A DNA stretch of 64,000 bases from Bacillus massiliglaciei. Its GTDB lineage: Bacteria > Bacillota > Bacilli > Bacillales > DSM-1321. The stretch spans positions 144,584 to 208,583 of the forward strand of contig NZ_LT622358.1 of the NCBI RefSeq assembly GCF_900098925.1, given 5' to 3'. Positions 18,886 through 27,803 of this stretch are shown piece after piece. Position 1 is the first letter of the stretch, and the number at the start of each line of letters is the position of its first letter. Below the pieces are notes generated by a model. That model worked only from the letters and a program-made list of their open reading frames with translations. It was not told the DNA's origin and searched no databases. A program made the translations under genes and the position numbers.

Positions 18886-19195
18886 TAAAACGTTATCCGC
18901 CATACAGTCCCCTTTTATAGATTATTTTTTAAATAATAGATGCCTTCCGGCGGAGAAAAAGGATATCCCAGAATATTTTCTGTAAAACAGCATTTAGATT
19001 CATCCTTTAGTAATCTGCGGCCTGAAAACGTTTTATTTTATTCCTTTCTTGCTTGCAGAGAAGCGGAGAGGGATCTTTCGATTGCCTGCACTTTAAGCTT
19101 TAGATGTTACCCTATGAAAGGTTTCAATCATCCAGAAGAAGGAAATAGAATAGAATGAATCAGGGCCGTTAGAAGGCTAAGAGGAGTGAAGAAAT
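18886..19195. other. Intergenic region without a supported gene
   Basis: The only reading frame here (about 72 codons from 18940) has no ribosome binding site and no recognisable features. No RNA signature or hairpin with a T run was seen. Confidence 0.5.
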
Positions 19196-19357
19196 ATGAA
19201 AATTGCTATCATTTTACTGATCATTTTGCTTATTATTTTCCTATTCGAAACGGCAGTCGGAAGATGGCTTAATGCCGCTCCTAAACCTGAAGGATTCAAG
19301 GGCAGGGAATTCTTTTATTCGCTTCGTGATAAAATACTTAATAAAAAGGCTTCTTAA
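19196..19357 (+). CDS. Small membrane protein of unknown function (53 residues)
   Basis: The ATG follows GAGGAG at normal distance. The product starts with a single hydrophobic segment (IAIILLIILLIIFLF) and continues with a basic tail containing NAAPKPEGFKGREFF. I do not recognise the family. It stands alone between the excalibur gene and the gndA/zwf convergent terminator. The clean ribosome binding site and typical membrane-anchor composition support a real gene. Confidence 0.6.
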   Translation: MKIAIILLIILLIIFLFETAVGRWLNAAPKPEGFKGREFFYSLRDKILNKKAS

Positions 19358-19426
19358 AACGACGGCCGCTGTCTTTAGTTCCGGGTGTTTTCTATACCGG
19401 AGCCTAAAGCTTATCAAAAAAATGAA

Positions 19427-19458
19427 ACATCCAATTTCACAGAGAAATTGGATGTTTT
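19427..19458. terminator. Bidirectional terminator (small membrane protein gene / zwf)
   Basis: The perfect 13-base stem ACATCCAATTTC / GAAATTGGATGT has TTTTTG on the plus strand and, after CA, a T run on the minus strand. Confidence 0.85.
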
Positions 19459-19507
19459 TGTGTTTATGCTGTATAGGTTCGGATCTCCATTCCTTCTGTC
19501 AGGGCAA

Positions 19508-20989
19508 TTAAATATCCGTTGACCACCATTTGTGCCCGTCCTGAGCTAACAGATCATCCGCCGCTTTTGGACCGGCTGAACCGGCAGGATAATTAGGGAA
19601 AGATGGTTCTTTTTTGGTTTCCCAAGCTTCAGAAATGATATCTGTAAACTTCCATGATAAGGCAACTTCGTCCCAATGAGTGAAATTGGTTGCATCTCCG
19701 CGCATGCTGTCAAAAATTAATTTCTCGTATGCTTCCGGAGTGTTCATTTTATCAATGCCTTCGTTTGATACGGCAAGCTTAACAGGTGTTGTATTGGCAG
19801 TCGTGCCTGCTTTTTTTGCATTTAGCTGCAGGGTGATGCCTTCCTCTGGCTGAATATGGATGACAAGAAGATTTGGAGTTAAGTTTTCTTCTGTCCTATA
19901 GTATAGGTTCATTGGAATATCTTTGAACTGAACGACAATTTGTGTTGATTTCTTGTCCATCCGCTTGCCTGTCCGTATGTAGAAGGGGACGCCTGCCCAG
20001 CGGAAATTATCGATCATCAGTTTTCCTGCTACAAAAGTCTCCGTATTGGATTCAGGATCTACATTATGTTCTTCTCTGTATCCGGGAACATCCTCGCCGT
20101 TCAGCTGGCCTGCCCCGTATTGCCCTCTGACAAAATAGTTGTCCACATCGTTTACGGCCATAGGACGAAGCGATCTGAGCGCCCTTACCTTTTCACTGCG
20201 GATTTCTTCTGTTGTCAGAGAAATCGGCGGTTCCATGGCCAGCAGTGCAACCATCTGCATAAGGTGGTTTTGAACCATATCACGCAGAGCTCCGCTTGTT
20301 TCATAGTAACGGCCGCGTTCCTCGACTCCTAACACTTCGCTGGATGTAACCTGAATATTGGAAATGTAACGGTTATTCCATAGCGGTTCGAACAGGGCGT
20401 TTGAAAAACGGATAACCTCGATATTTTGGACCATCTCTTTTCCAAGATAATGGTCAATCCGGTAAATCTCATCCTCACGAAAGGCGGTTCGGAGCTGTTC
20501 ATTAAGCTGCTGGGCTGTTTCGAAACTGTGGCCAAACGGCTTTTCAATGACCAGACGCTTGTATCCGGCAGTATCCGTTAATCCTTGAGCCTTTACTTGT
20601 TCAGCAATTGTTCCGAAAAATTCCGGAGCCATCGCCAAGTAGAAAATTCGGTTTCCTTCTAAACTGTATTGATTGTCTATGCTTTCTGCCAGAACTTTTA
20701 ATTGCGAATAAGACTCTGAGCTTGAGACGTCATGGGAGTGATAGTGGAAGTGGCTGATGAATTCTTCGACATCTTCCTCCCCATTTCCAAAAGTAAGAAC
20801 AGATTCTTTTACATTCTCTTGAAACTGTTCATTGGTTAGCGAGCGTCTGGCCACCCCGATTACGGCAAATTTATCAATTTTATCCTTGCGGAATAGACGG
20901 TAAATGGACGGAAAAAGCTTTCGTTTCGCTAAATCTCCTGTTGCTCCGAAAATAATAATTAAAGCTGTTGGCTTTTTGTTTTCAGACAT
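19508..20989 (-). CDS. zwf: Glucose-6-phosphate 1-dehydrogenase
   Basis: The 493-residue enzyme catalyses the first step of the oxidative pentose phosphate pathway, making NADPH. It shows the nucleotide-binding GATGDLAKRKLFPS at the N-terminus and the active-site signature RIDHYLGKEMVQN, with the catalytic His-Lys pair. The conserved RTGKRM and FTHWDEVALSW lie further on. The ATG is preceded by GAGG. A sigma-A promoter (TTGATT-17-TAAAAT) lies just upstream on the minus strand. It faces gndA across a small-gene island. Confidence 0.96.
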   Translation of the reverse strand: MSENKKPTALIIIFGATGDLAKRKLFPSIYRLFRKDKIDKFAVIGVARRSLTNEQFQENVKESVLTFGNGEEDVEEFISHFHYHSHDVSSSESYSQLKVLAESIDNQYSLEGNRIFYLAMAPEFFGTIAEQVKAQGLTDTAGYKRLVIEKPFGHSFETAQQLNEQLRTAFREDEIYRIDHYLGKEMVQNIEVIRFSNALFEPLWNNRYISNIQVTSSEVLGVEERGRYYETSGALRDMVQNHLMQMVALLAMEPPISLTTEEIRSEKVRALRSLRPMAVNDVDNYFVRGQYGAGQLNGEDVPGYREEHNVDPESNTETFVAGKLMIDNFRWAGVPFYIRTGKRMDKKSTQIVVQFKDIPMNLYYRTEENLTPNLLVIHIQPEEGITLQLNAKKAGTTANTTPVKLAVSNEGIDKMNTPEAYEKLIFDSMRGDATNFTHWDEVALSWKFTDIISEAWETKKEPSFPNYPAGSAGPKAADDLLAQDGHKWWSTDI

Positions 20990-21040
20990 CCTAAAAACCT
21001 CGACTTTCTATATAGATTCTATCTTCTGAATCAACTACTT

Positions 21041-21069
21041 ATTTTAAAGTTAGCTTTCCCGCAAATCAA
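21041..21069 (-). promoter_or_regulatory. Sigma-A promoter of zwf
   Basis: On the minus strand TTGATT (21069-21064), a 17-base spacer and TAAAAT (21046-21041) lie about 50 bases before the zwf start. Confidence 0.6.
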
Positions 21070-21173
21070 TCAATTTATCTTGGGAAGCTGAACTTCTTGC
21101 CCTCTTCTGCCAAAATAGAGGCATTTATGCTATAGTGATGGTACATTCAAAATTGATAACGGAGGGAAAATGA

Positions 21174-22106
21174 GTGGAATTTGTATTTTTGGGTACGGGG
21201 GCCGGGATGCCGGCTAAAGCTCGGAATGTCTCCTCTATTGCCCTGCAGCTCCTTGAAGAAAGGGGAACGGTTTGGCTTTTCGACTGCGGAGAAGCGACAC
21301 AGCATCAAATCTTGCATACGGCAGTCAAACCGAGGAAAATTGAAAAAATCTTCATCACTCATTTGCATGGTGATCATATTTACGGTCTGCCGGGACTTCT
21401 GGGCAGCCGTTCTTTTCAGGGAGGGACCGAGAAGCTGACAGTGTACGGCCCGGAAGGAATTGCTGATTTTATTAATACGTCCCTTAAGGTAAGCGGAACC
21501 TATTTAAAATACCCTTTAGAGATCATAGAGATTCAGGAAGGAAAGGTTTTTGAGGATGAAACCTTTACGGTGAGCTGTTTGGAGCTTGACCACGGCATCT
21601 TAAGCTTCGGCTACCGAATTGTAGAAAAAGACCGACCGGGCAGCCTGCAGGTGGACAGACTCCTTCGTGAAGGAATAAAACCGGGACCTCAATTTAAAGT
21701 GTTAAAAAACGGGGGAACCCTCACATTGGATGACGGAAGGAAGATTCATGGCCCTGATTATTTAGGTGAAGCTAAAAAGGGACGGGTCATTTCGATCCTC
21801 GGTGATACTAGGTATTGTCAGAATGCAATCAAGCTGGCAAGTGACTGTGATTATTTAGTCCATGAAGCCACTTTTTCAGCGGATGAAACAGAGATGGCTC
21901 ATTCCTACTGCCATTCTACGACGTCGCAGGCAGCAGAAACAGCTGCAAAGGCGGGAGCAAAGAACTTGATTCTTACACATATCAGCTCCAGGTATACAGC
22001 TGAGGATATAGAAAAGCTGAAAAAAGAAGGAGAGGAAATTTTTCCGAAAACGCTCATTGCTGAAGACCTTCTGTCCATTAAGATTCCTTTACATCTGGAG
22101 GAATAG
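21174..22106 (+). CDS. rnz: Ribonuclease Z
   Basis: This 310-residue metallo-beta-lactamase-fold endonuclease matures the 3' end of tRNA precursors that lack an encoded CCA. The zinc motif is [13 protein letters not shown] (about residue 61). Additional ligands are in [25 protein letters not shown] and LTHISSRY. The exosite insertion is in the middle part. The GTG start ([11 protein letters not shown]) is 7 bases from GGAGGG. The position after zwf is that of B. subtilis yqjK. Confidence 0.96.
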   Translation: MEFVFLGTGAGMPAKARNVSSIALQLLEERGTVWLFDCGEATQHQILHTAVKPRKIEKIFITHLHGDHIYGLPGLLGSRSFQGGTEKLTVYGPEGIADFINTSLKVSGTYLKYPLEIIEIQEGKVFEDETFTVSCLELDHGILSFGYRIVEKDRPGSLQVDRLLREGIKPGPQFKVLKNGGTLTLDDGRKIHGPDYLGEAKKGRVISILGDTRYCQNAIKLASDCDYLVHEATFSADETEMAHSYCHSTTSQAAETAAKAGAKNLILTHISSRYTAEDIEKLKKEGEEIFPKTLIAEDLLSIKIPLHLEE

Positions 22107-22215
22107 CCTCTTCATATGAAAAAAAACAGAAATCTGTTATAATAAAGCAATTATTATTCCGTTGAAAGGCATGTGTCACGAAGTCCTTTGGAAAGAGAAT
22201 GAAGGAGCGAGGATT

Positions 22216-23034
22216 ATGATGAAAGATAGTGATTTACATAAGAAAGCCATGGATTTCCTGCTAAAAACGAGCCGGACTTTTTACATCCCCATCAGCCAGC
22301 TCCCTGGGCGCCTGCAGGAAGCTATTGGGGCAGCTTATCTCTGTATGCGGGCCATTGATGAAATTGAAGATGATGCCTCTCTCCCAGCGGCAGACAAGAT
22401 TCATCTTTTAGAAAGAACAGCGGATTTATTAGAAAAGAAAGAGTACAGTGCCGACGCATTTCAGGCAGTGTACGGTCCTTATCAGGAACAGCTTCCGGAG
22501 GTTACATTGCTTCTTCCTGACTGGATTGCCTTTTGTCCTGCGGAGACAAGGGAGAAGGTCCTTGAATCCACAGCTGAAATGGCCCGCGGAATGGCTAAGT
22601 GGGTCGACAAGGGGTGGATGATTCATACGCAAGAAGAATTGGATGACTATACGTACTATGTTGCCGGTCTTGTAGGCGTCATGCTGTCTGATATTTGGAA
22701 CTGGTATGACGGAACGAAAACGGACAGAGATTTGGCTATTGCTTTTGGAAGAGGCCTTCAGACCGTCAATATTCTCCGCAATCGCGAGGAAGATGCTGAA
22801 AGAGGCGTGAATTTCTTTCCAGATGGGTGGGGGTTCAGTGAGATGTTTACCCATACGGAAAAAAATCTGGTGCTGGCTGATCAGTATGTGGAGGATATCG
22901 AAACAAAGAAAATCCTCCATTTTTGCCGAATACCGCTGGAACTAGCCAAGGCAACCTTGAAGGTTTTAAAGGACGGGCAGGAAAAGCTGAATCGCCAGGA
23001 AGTAAATGAAATCGTACAAAATATAGTGAAATAA
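22216..23034 (+). CDS. Squalene/phytoene synthase family protein
   Basis: The 272-residue protein has the trans-isoprenyl diphosphate synthase head-to-head fold. The opening SRTFYIPISQLPGRLQEAI and the first Asp-rich motif AIDEIEDD are intact, as is the conserved YCAGLVG-like YYVAGLVGVMLSDIW. The second Asp-rich motif, typically NILRDxxED, reads NILRNREEDAERG, so its first Asp is Asn. Such enzymes make squalene or dehydrosqualene from farnesyl diphosphate; the B. subtilis relative YisP instead works as a farnesyl diphosphate phosphatase (family knowledge). Squalene-type condensation or phosphatase activity cannot be decided. The ATG at 22216 follows AAGGAG. No other carotenoid or hopanoid gene is adjacent. 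Confidence 0.85.
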   Translation: MMKDSDLHKKAMDFLLKTSRTFYIPISQLPGRLQEAIGAAYLCMRAIDEIEDDASLPAADKIHLLERTADLLEKKEYSADAFQAVYGPYQEQLPEVTLLLPDWIAFCPAETREKVLESTAEMARGMAKWVDKGWMIHTQEELDDYTYYVAGLVGVMLSDIWNWYDGTKTDRDLAIAFGRGLQTVNILRNREEDAERGVNFFPDGWGFSEMFTHTEKNLVLADQYVEDIETKKILHFCRIPLELAKATLKVLKDGQEKLNRQEVNEIVQNIVK

Positions 23035-23039
23035 GAGCT

Positions 23040-23075
23040 GCCGGGGAAAGGAGAAATCCTATCCCCGGTTTTTTC
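23040..23075 (+). terminator. Terminator after the squalene/phytoene synthase-like gene
   Basis: CCGGGGA and TCCCCGG form the stem, followed by six T. Confidence 0.85.
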
Positions 23076-23119
23076 ATTCACAAAAAGGCAAATAATATTC
23101 TAAAAAGTCGAGAAACTCA

Positions 23120-23149
23120 TTGAAAAGAATATGCCTAAACGATTATAAT
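23120..23149 (+). promoter_or_regulatory. Sigma-A promoter of the TrpXYZ-like operon
   Basis: TTGAAA (23120-23125) and a consensus TATAAT (23144-23149) are 18 bases apart, about 70 bases before the first start codon. Confidence 0.65.
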
Positions 23150-23221
23150 TTAGTACATAAAAGCTAAAAAGCTTAAAAGTGAAAGATAGAAGACAAAAAG
23201 AGAGAAACGAGGGAGAGACAG

Positions 23222-24223
23222 ATGAAGAAAATATGGGGTGCTGCGGCAGCTGTCACCATTTTGGCGGGTTCGCTGCTGGCGGGCTGCGGGAACAGTGATT
23301 CGAGCAAAGAAGAAGGTTCCTCCTCTGCAGGAGACGGAAAGACATATAAAATTGGCGTTACACAAATCGTGCAGCACGCTTCCTTGGATGAAGCGTATAA
23401 GGGGTTCAAAGCTGCCTTAAAAGAAGAGGGAATCAAAGCAGATTATGATGTGCAGATTGCCCAGGGGGATCAAAACAACAGCCAGACAATCGCTAATAAC
23501 TTTGCCGGAGACGGAGTGGATTTAATCTTTGCGAACTCAACACCAAGTGCATTAAGCGCTTTAAATGCAACAAAGGATATTCCCATCGTATTTACGTCTG
23601 TCACGGATCCGGTTGAAGCGAAGCTGGTTTCTTCGATGGATAAGCCAGACGGAAATGTAACGGGAACGACGGACTCCCAGCCTGATGCCATTGCCAATTC
23701 AGTGAAATTCCTTGCCGATGAGCTTGGAGCCAAAACGATTGGAACGGTCTACAACTCAGGGGAGAAGAATTCCATTGTCCAGGTGGATGCCATGAAAGCT
23801 GAAGCGAAAAAGTCTGGAATTAAGGTAGCTGAAGCCTCTGTGTCCACATCTGCTGAAGTGAAGACGGCAGCGGAATCTTTAGCAGGAAAAGCGGATGCGT
23901 TTTACATTATTACGGACAATACAGTTGTATCCGCTTTGGAGTCCGTTATTTCTGTAGCTAACGATCAGGATATCCCATTATTTGTCGGGGAGCTGGATTC
24001 TGTTCAGCGGGGCGGTTTTGCGGCTTATGGATTCAGTTATTATGATATCGGCTTTGAAGCAGGAGAAAAGGCAGCTGAAATTCTGAAAGATGGAAAGAAT
24101 CCAGGAGACATTCCAGTTCAATACCCTCAGAATCTTAAGCTTATGATCAATGAGAAGGCTGCCAAAGACATGGGAGTAGAAATAAAGGATGAATGGAAGG
24201 AAGAGGCTGAGATTGTTAAGTAA
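23222..24223 (+). CDS. ABC transporter substrate-binding lipoprotein (DUF534/TrpX-like)
   Basis: The 333-residue lipoprotein has a signal peptide ending LLAGC with Cys22 lipidated. A DUF534 periplasmic-binding fold then starts at YKIGVTQIVQHASLDEA. The family includes TrpX of Streptococcus, which supplies tryptophan or other aromatic amino acids; the ligand here is inferred from that family only. An internal hinge (GTVYNSGEKNS) and a ligand-pocket stretch (FVGELDSVQRGGFAAYGFSYY) are well preserved. The ribosome binding site is GAGGGAGA. It is first in a three-gene importer operon with permease and ATPase. Confidence 0.85.
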   Translation: MKKIWGAAAAVTILAGSLLAGCGNSDSSKEEGSSSAGDGKTYKIGVTQIVQHASLDEAYKGFKAALKEEGIKADYDVQIAQGDQNNSQTIANNFAGDGVDLIFANSTPSALSALNATKDIPIVFTSVTDPVEAKLVSSMDKPDGNVTGTTDSQPDAIANSVKFLADELGAKTIGTVYNSGEKNSIVQVDAMKAEAKKSGIKVAEASVSTSAEVKTAAESLAGKADAFYIITDNTVVSALESVISVANDQDIPLFVGELDSVQRGGFAAYGFSYYDIGFEAGEKAAEILKDGKNPGDIPVQYPQNLKLMINEKAAKDMGVEIKDEWKEEAEIVK

Positions 24224-24258
24224 GCCTGATCTCTCGGCCGGGAAAGGAAGATGCACAT

Positions 24259-25263
24259 ATGTTTACAGCTCTGTTCAATTCATTTGAATCTGGAATGATC
24301 TACGCCATTATGGCACTTGGTGTTTATCTGACCTTTCGGATTCTTGATTTCCCTGATATGACAGTCGATGGAAGCTTCGTTACCGGAGCTTCTGTCTCAG
24401 CACTCATTATCGTAAATGGCTATTCTCCTCTCATAGCAACCCTGTGTGCTCTTGCTGCCGGTTTTGCCGCCGGCACGGTGACGGGGCTTTTGCATACGAA
24501 AGGAAAAATTAATCCGCTCCTTTCCGGAATTCTGATGATGATCGCTTTATATTCGATCAATTTAAGAATTATGGGGACATCAAATATTCCGCTTCTGTCT
24601 GAAAATACGCTTATGACCAATATTCAGAATGCATGGCAGAAAACCGGACTGGACCCGCTGCTGAACGGTCTATGGACTTCCGTCGGTCTTGGTGACAGTG
24701 TACCAAAAACTTGGTCTGTCCTGATTGTCATGCTGCTGACGGTTTTGGTCATCAAGATGGCACTCTCCGCTTTCCTGAAGACCGAAATTGGTCTTGCTCT
24801 TCGTGCAACCGGTGACAATGAAGCGATGGTGAAAAGTTTTTCGGCCCATACGGCGAATTTGAAAGTTTTAGGATTGGCACTTGGCAATGCGCTTGTTGCC
24901 TTTTCAGGGGCGCTTGTAGCCCAGTACAATGGATTCAGCGATATCGGTATGGGCATTGGCATCATTGTGATTGGCCTTGCTTCGGTCATTATTGGGGAAG
25001 CTGTTTTCGGGGCGAAAACGATTGCGAGGGCGACTTTGGCTGTTATTGGAGGAGCGATCATTTACCGAATTGTGGTGACATTTGCATTGCGCTTCAATTT
25101 TTTGGAAACAGGAGACGTCAAGTTGATTACGGCTCTTATCGTCATTGGAGCACTAATTATCCCGCAAGTTTCTGAAAGACGGAAAGTGCGGAGCCGTAAG
25201 AAAAAACGCCTGAAGGAATTGAAATTCAGCCATGTTGCTGCTCTGAAGAAGGAGGCACAGTAA
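24259..25263 (+). CDS. ABC transporter permease (TrpY-like)
   Basis: The product is a 334-residue membrane protein of the branched-chain-type permease family with about eight to nine membrane segments. The conserved TEIGLALRATGDNEAMVKSF forms the cytoplasmic coupling region. The C-terminus is a basic tail (RSRKKKRLKEL). The ATG lies 35 bases after the binding-protein gene with GGAAGA upstream. Its stop overlaps the ATPase start (TAATG). Confidence 0.85.
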   Translation: MFTALFNSFESGMIYAIMALGVYLTFRILDFPDMTVDGSFVTGASVSALIIVNGYSPLIATLCALAAGFAAGTVTGLLHTKGKINPLLSGILMMIALYSINLRIMGTSNIPLLSENTLMTNIQNAWQKTGLDPLLNGLWTSVGLGDSVPKTWSVLIVMLLTVLVIKMALSAFLKTEIGLALRATGDNEAMVKSFSAHTANLKVLGLALGNALVAFSGALVAQYNGFSDIGMGIGIIVIGLASVIIGEAVFGAKTIARATLAVIGGAIIYRIVVTFALRFNFLETGDVKLITALIVIGALIIPQVSERRKVRSRKKKRLKELKFSHVAALKKEAQ

Positions 25264-26057
25264 TGCTTCAGCTCACTGATATTTTTAAAGTTTTCAATGA
25301 AGGAACTCCTGATGAGAAGCTTGCCCTGCAAAATCTCCAGCTAAGAATGGGAAAAGGCGAATTCGTTACGGTGATCGGCAGCAATGGAGCAGGGAAATCC
25401 ACCTTGATGAATATGGTATCGGGGAAAATTTTGCCCGATGCCGGGGAAATTTTGATTGACGGCAAGGACGTATCACATGTAGAAGAACATACCCGCGCGC
25501 GTATGATTGGGCGTGTATTTCAGGATCCGATGGCCGGTTCTGCCCCGCATATGACGATTGAAGAGAATATGGCGATCGCCTATGGACGGACGCACCGCAG
25601 GGGATTTGGGTTCGGAGTGACAAAGAAAAGAAAAGTATTTTTCCGGGAGAAGCTGGAGACCCTTCATCTTGGGCTTGAAAACAGGATGACGGCAAAAGTC
25701 GGGCTGTTATCAGGAGGAGAACGGCAGGCGCTTTCCTTATTGATGGCCACGTTCACCCATCCAAAAATTCTGCTGCTTGATGAACATACAGCAGCTCTGG
25801 ATCCATCCCGGGCTGAACTTGTAACAAGGCTGACAGGAGAAATTGTCGAGAAAAACCATTTGACGACCCTGATGGTGACTCATAATATGCAGCAGGCGAT
25901 CGACCTTGGCGATTCCTTGATTATGATGGATAAGGGCCGGATTATTTTTGAGGCAAGGGGCGAGGAAAAACAAAGGCTCACTGTCAGCAAATTATTAGAT
26001 GAATTCCAGCGGATCAAGGGCGGGGAAGTCCTGAATGACCGTGCAGTTCTGGTTTGA
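25263..26057 (+). CDS. ABC transporter ATP-binding protein (TrpZ-like)
   Basis: The 264-residue ATPase contains Walker A IGSNGAGKST, signature LLSGGERQALSLLMA, Walker B KILLLDEHTAALDP (Glu catalytic base replaced in order as DEHTAALD) and switch VTHNM. It powers the TrpX/TrpY-like importer. The start overlaps the permease stop. The gene is followed by the palindromic terminator into which an IS1182-like element has inserted. Confidence 0.9.
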   Translation: MLQLTDIFKVFNEGTPDEKLALQNLQLRMGKGEFVTVIGSNGAGKSTLMNMVSGKILPDAGEILIDGKDVSHVEEHTRARMIGRVFQDPMAGSAPHMTIEENMAIAYGRTHRRGFGFGVTKKRKVFFREKLETLHLGLENRMTAKVGLLSGGERQALSLLMATFTHPKILLLDEHTAALDPSRAELVTRLTGEIVEKNHLTTLMVTHNMQQAIDLGDSLIMMDKGRIIFEARGEEKQRLTVSKLLDEFQRIKGGEVLNDRAVLV

Positions 26058-26149
26058 AACCGGCGTATCCGTTTCGTTCTTGTTTAGACAGTAAAGAAGA
26101 GGCTGACCCGAGTTTCTGAACGAAAATCCATTCTGCATAAGCATAAAAA

Positions 26150-26178
26150 TATCAAATTTCTTAAAAGGAAATTTGATA
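26150..26178. repeat. Left copy of 29-bp target duplication (terminator palindrome)
   Basis: This is a palindrome with arms TATCAAATTTC and GAAATTTGATA. It is identical over 29 bases to 29478-29506 on the other side of the IS nest. In the right copy the hairpin runs into TTTTTATTTG, so the original sequence was probably a bidirectional terminator between the importer operon and racA. Confidence 0.9.
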
Positions 26179-26180
26179 CA

Positions 26181-26226
26181 GACTGTAGACAAACTCGAAA
26201 TTTCGAGTTTGCCTACAGTCTTTTTT
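26181..26226 (+). terminator. Left-end terminator hairpin of the outer IS
   Basis: GACTGTAG / CTACAGTC and CAAACTCG / CGAGTTTG form a long stem with one mismatch, followed by six T. It should block transcription entering the transposase gene from outside. Confidence 0.8.
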
Positions 26227-26263
26227 CTTTTAAAATAATAGTAATAGTTTTTAAAATAGTGTT

Positions 26264-26389
26264 AGTTGATTTTCGTTTCGGCGGACGCTTTCCGCGGGCG
26301 TGGCCCAATCCTCCTCGTCGCTTTGCTCCTGTGGGGTATCGGCCTTCACGCTTTTCCCGCAGGAGTCGCCGCCTACTCTACAATCAACT
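26264..26389. repeat. MITE-like Bacillus intergenic repeat inside the outer IS
   Basis: This 126-bp GC-rich unit has ends AGTTGATT and AATCAACT and internal blocks CGGCGGACGCTTTCCGCGGG and CCCGCAGGAGTCGCCGCC. It resembles the palindromic repeat scattered through many Bacillaceae genomes. The inner IS lacks it at the same place, so it is an insertion into the outer IS. Shorter relatives lie at 36937 and 55811. Confidence 0.7.
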
Positions 26390-26420
26390 CCTTCTAAATA
26401 AATGTCTGAGGTGAATGGAT

Positions 26421-27780
26421 ATGATGTCGAGAAATCAAATAAGTGAACGTGATCAAATTGAAATGATTACAATAGAACAACTTGTACCACAGGATCATCT
26501 GGTCAGAAAGCTTGAATCAGCTATTGATTTTTCTTTCATCTATCCACTAGTTGAATCACTGTATTCAACACTAGGTCGACCTAGCGTTGATCCAGTCGTA
26601 TTAATTAAAATGACATTTATTCAATATGTATTTGGAATTCGTTCAATGCGTCAAACCATAAGAGAAATTGAAACGAATATGGCCTATCGCTGGTTTTTAG
26701 GGTTTGGATTTCATTCAGAAGTACCGCACTTTTCCACCTTCGGTAAAAATTATGAACGTCGTTTCCAAGATACTGATATCTTTGAACAGATTTTCTATCG
26801 AATTCTTAAAGAAATTGCAGATAAAGGACTACTAAGTGCTGACCATGTCTTCATCGATTCAACACATGTTAAAGCAAGCGCGAATAAACGTAAATTCGAA
26901 AAGAAGATAGTTCGTAAAGAGACTCGGGCATATGAAGCTAAACTTCAAGAAGAATTGAATCAAGATCGAGTTGATCATGGGAATAAACCATTCCCACCAG
27001 ATAAATTTGAAAAAGAAGAAGTTAAGGAGATTAAAGAGAGTACAACAGATCCTGAAAGTGGCTATTATGTAAAAGATGAAAGAACGAAACAGTTTGCTTA
27101 TTCATTCCATGCGGCTGCGGACCGGTATGGGTTTATACTTGGGGCGGTTGTGACACCTGGAAATGTTCATGATAGTCATATGCTTCAGCCACTTGTTGAA
27201 AAGGTTATGGAAAAAGTGAAGAAGCCACTTGCTGTTGCTGCCGATGCTGCTTATAAAACTCCTGCGATTACTAAATTCTTATTTGAACATGAGATTCAAC
27301 CAGCACTTCCTTATACAAGACCCAAAACGAAAGATGGGTTTTTACGCAAGCACGATTATGTATATGACGAGTACTATGATTGCTACCTATGTCCGGAAGG
27401 ACAGGTTCTAAAATATTCAACTACCACCAAAGAAGGCAAACGCCAATACAAGTCGAACCCAGTTCAATGTGCAAATTGTCCTTTACTAGCTCAATGTACA
27501 AATAGTAAGGATCACAGAAAAATTATTGAACGTCATATTTGGGCGCAGTATGTGGAGGAAGCAGATCATCTTCGTCATCAAAACGATATCAAACAAATAT
27601 ATGCAAGACGTAAAGAAAACGATTGAACGTGTCTTTGCGGATGCGAAAGAAAAGCATGGTATGCGATGGACAACCCTTCGAGGGATTAAAAAATTGTCCA
27701 TGCAGGCGATGCTTACTTTTGCTGCCATGAACTTAAAGAAACTTGCCAATTGGACATGGCAAGCTTCGGCTATGATCTAA
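26421..27780 (+). pseudogene. IS1182-family transposase, frameshifted
   Basis: The first frame encodes a DDE transposase of the IS1182 type (DUF772 N-terminal domain with GRPSVDPVVLIKMTFIQYVFG, catalytic region with IDSTHVKASANKRKF and AVAADAAYKTP). It stops at 27626 after YARRKEND. The remaining part, TIERVFADAKEKHGMRWTTL to the stop at 27780, is in the +1 frame. The intact inner copy reads RKETIERVFAD here, so an extra A in the run at 27616-27619 explains the break. The ATG at 26421 follows GAGGTG. The copy is probably dead, although it could be mobilised in trans. Confidence 0.88.
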
Positions 27781-27784
27781 AATA

Positions 27785-27803
27785 GAATACTCGAAGAGTA
27801 TTT
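27785..27803. repeat. Left copy of 19-bp target duplication of the inner IS
   Basis: GAATACTCGAAGAGTATTT contains the palindrome AATACTC-GAA-GAGTATT and is repeated exactly at 29363-29381. The palindrome lay just after the outer transposase stop codon. Confidence 0.9.

Noticed and set aside
18940..19158. 72-codon reading frame between the excalibur and small membrane protein genes
   Set aside because: No ribosome binding site and no recognisable protein features; probably chance.
27612..27630. Programmed frameshift in the outer transposase
   Set aside because: The needed shift is +1 at a simple A-run and the intact inner copy reads through in one frame, so a mutation is simpler.
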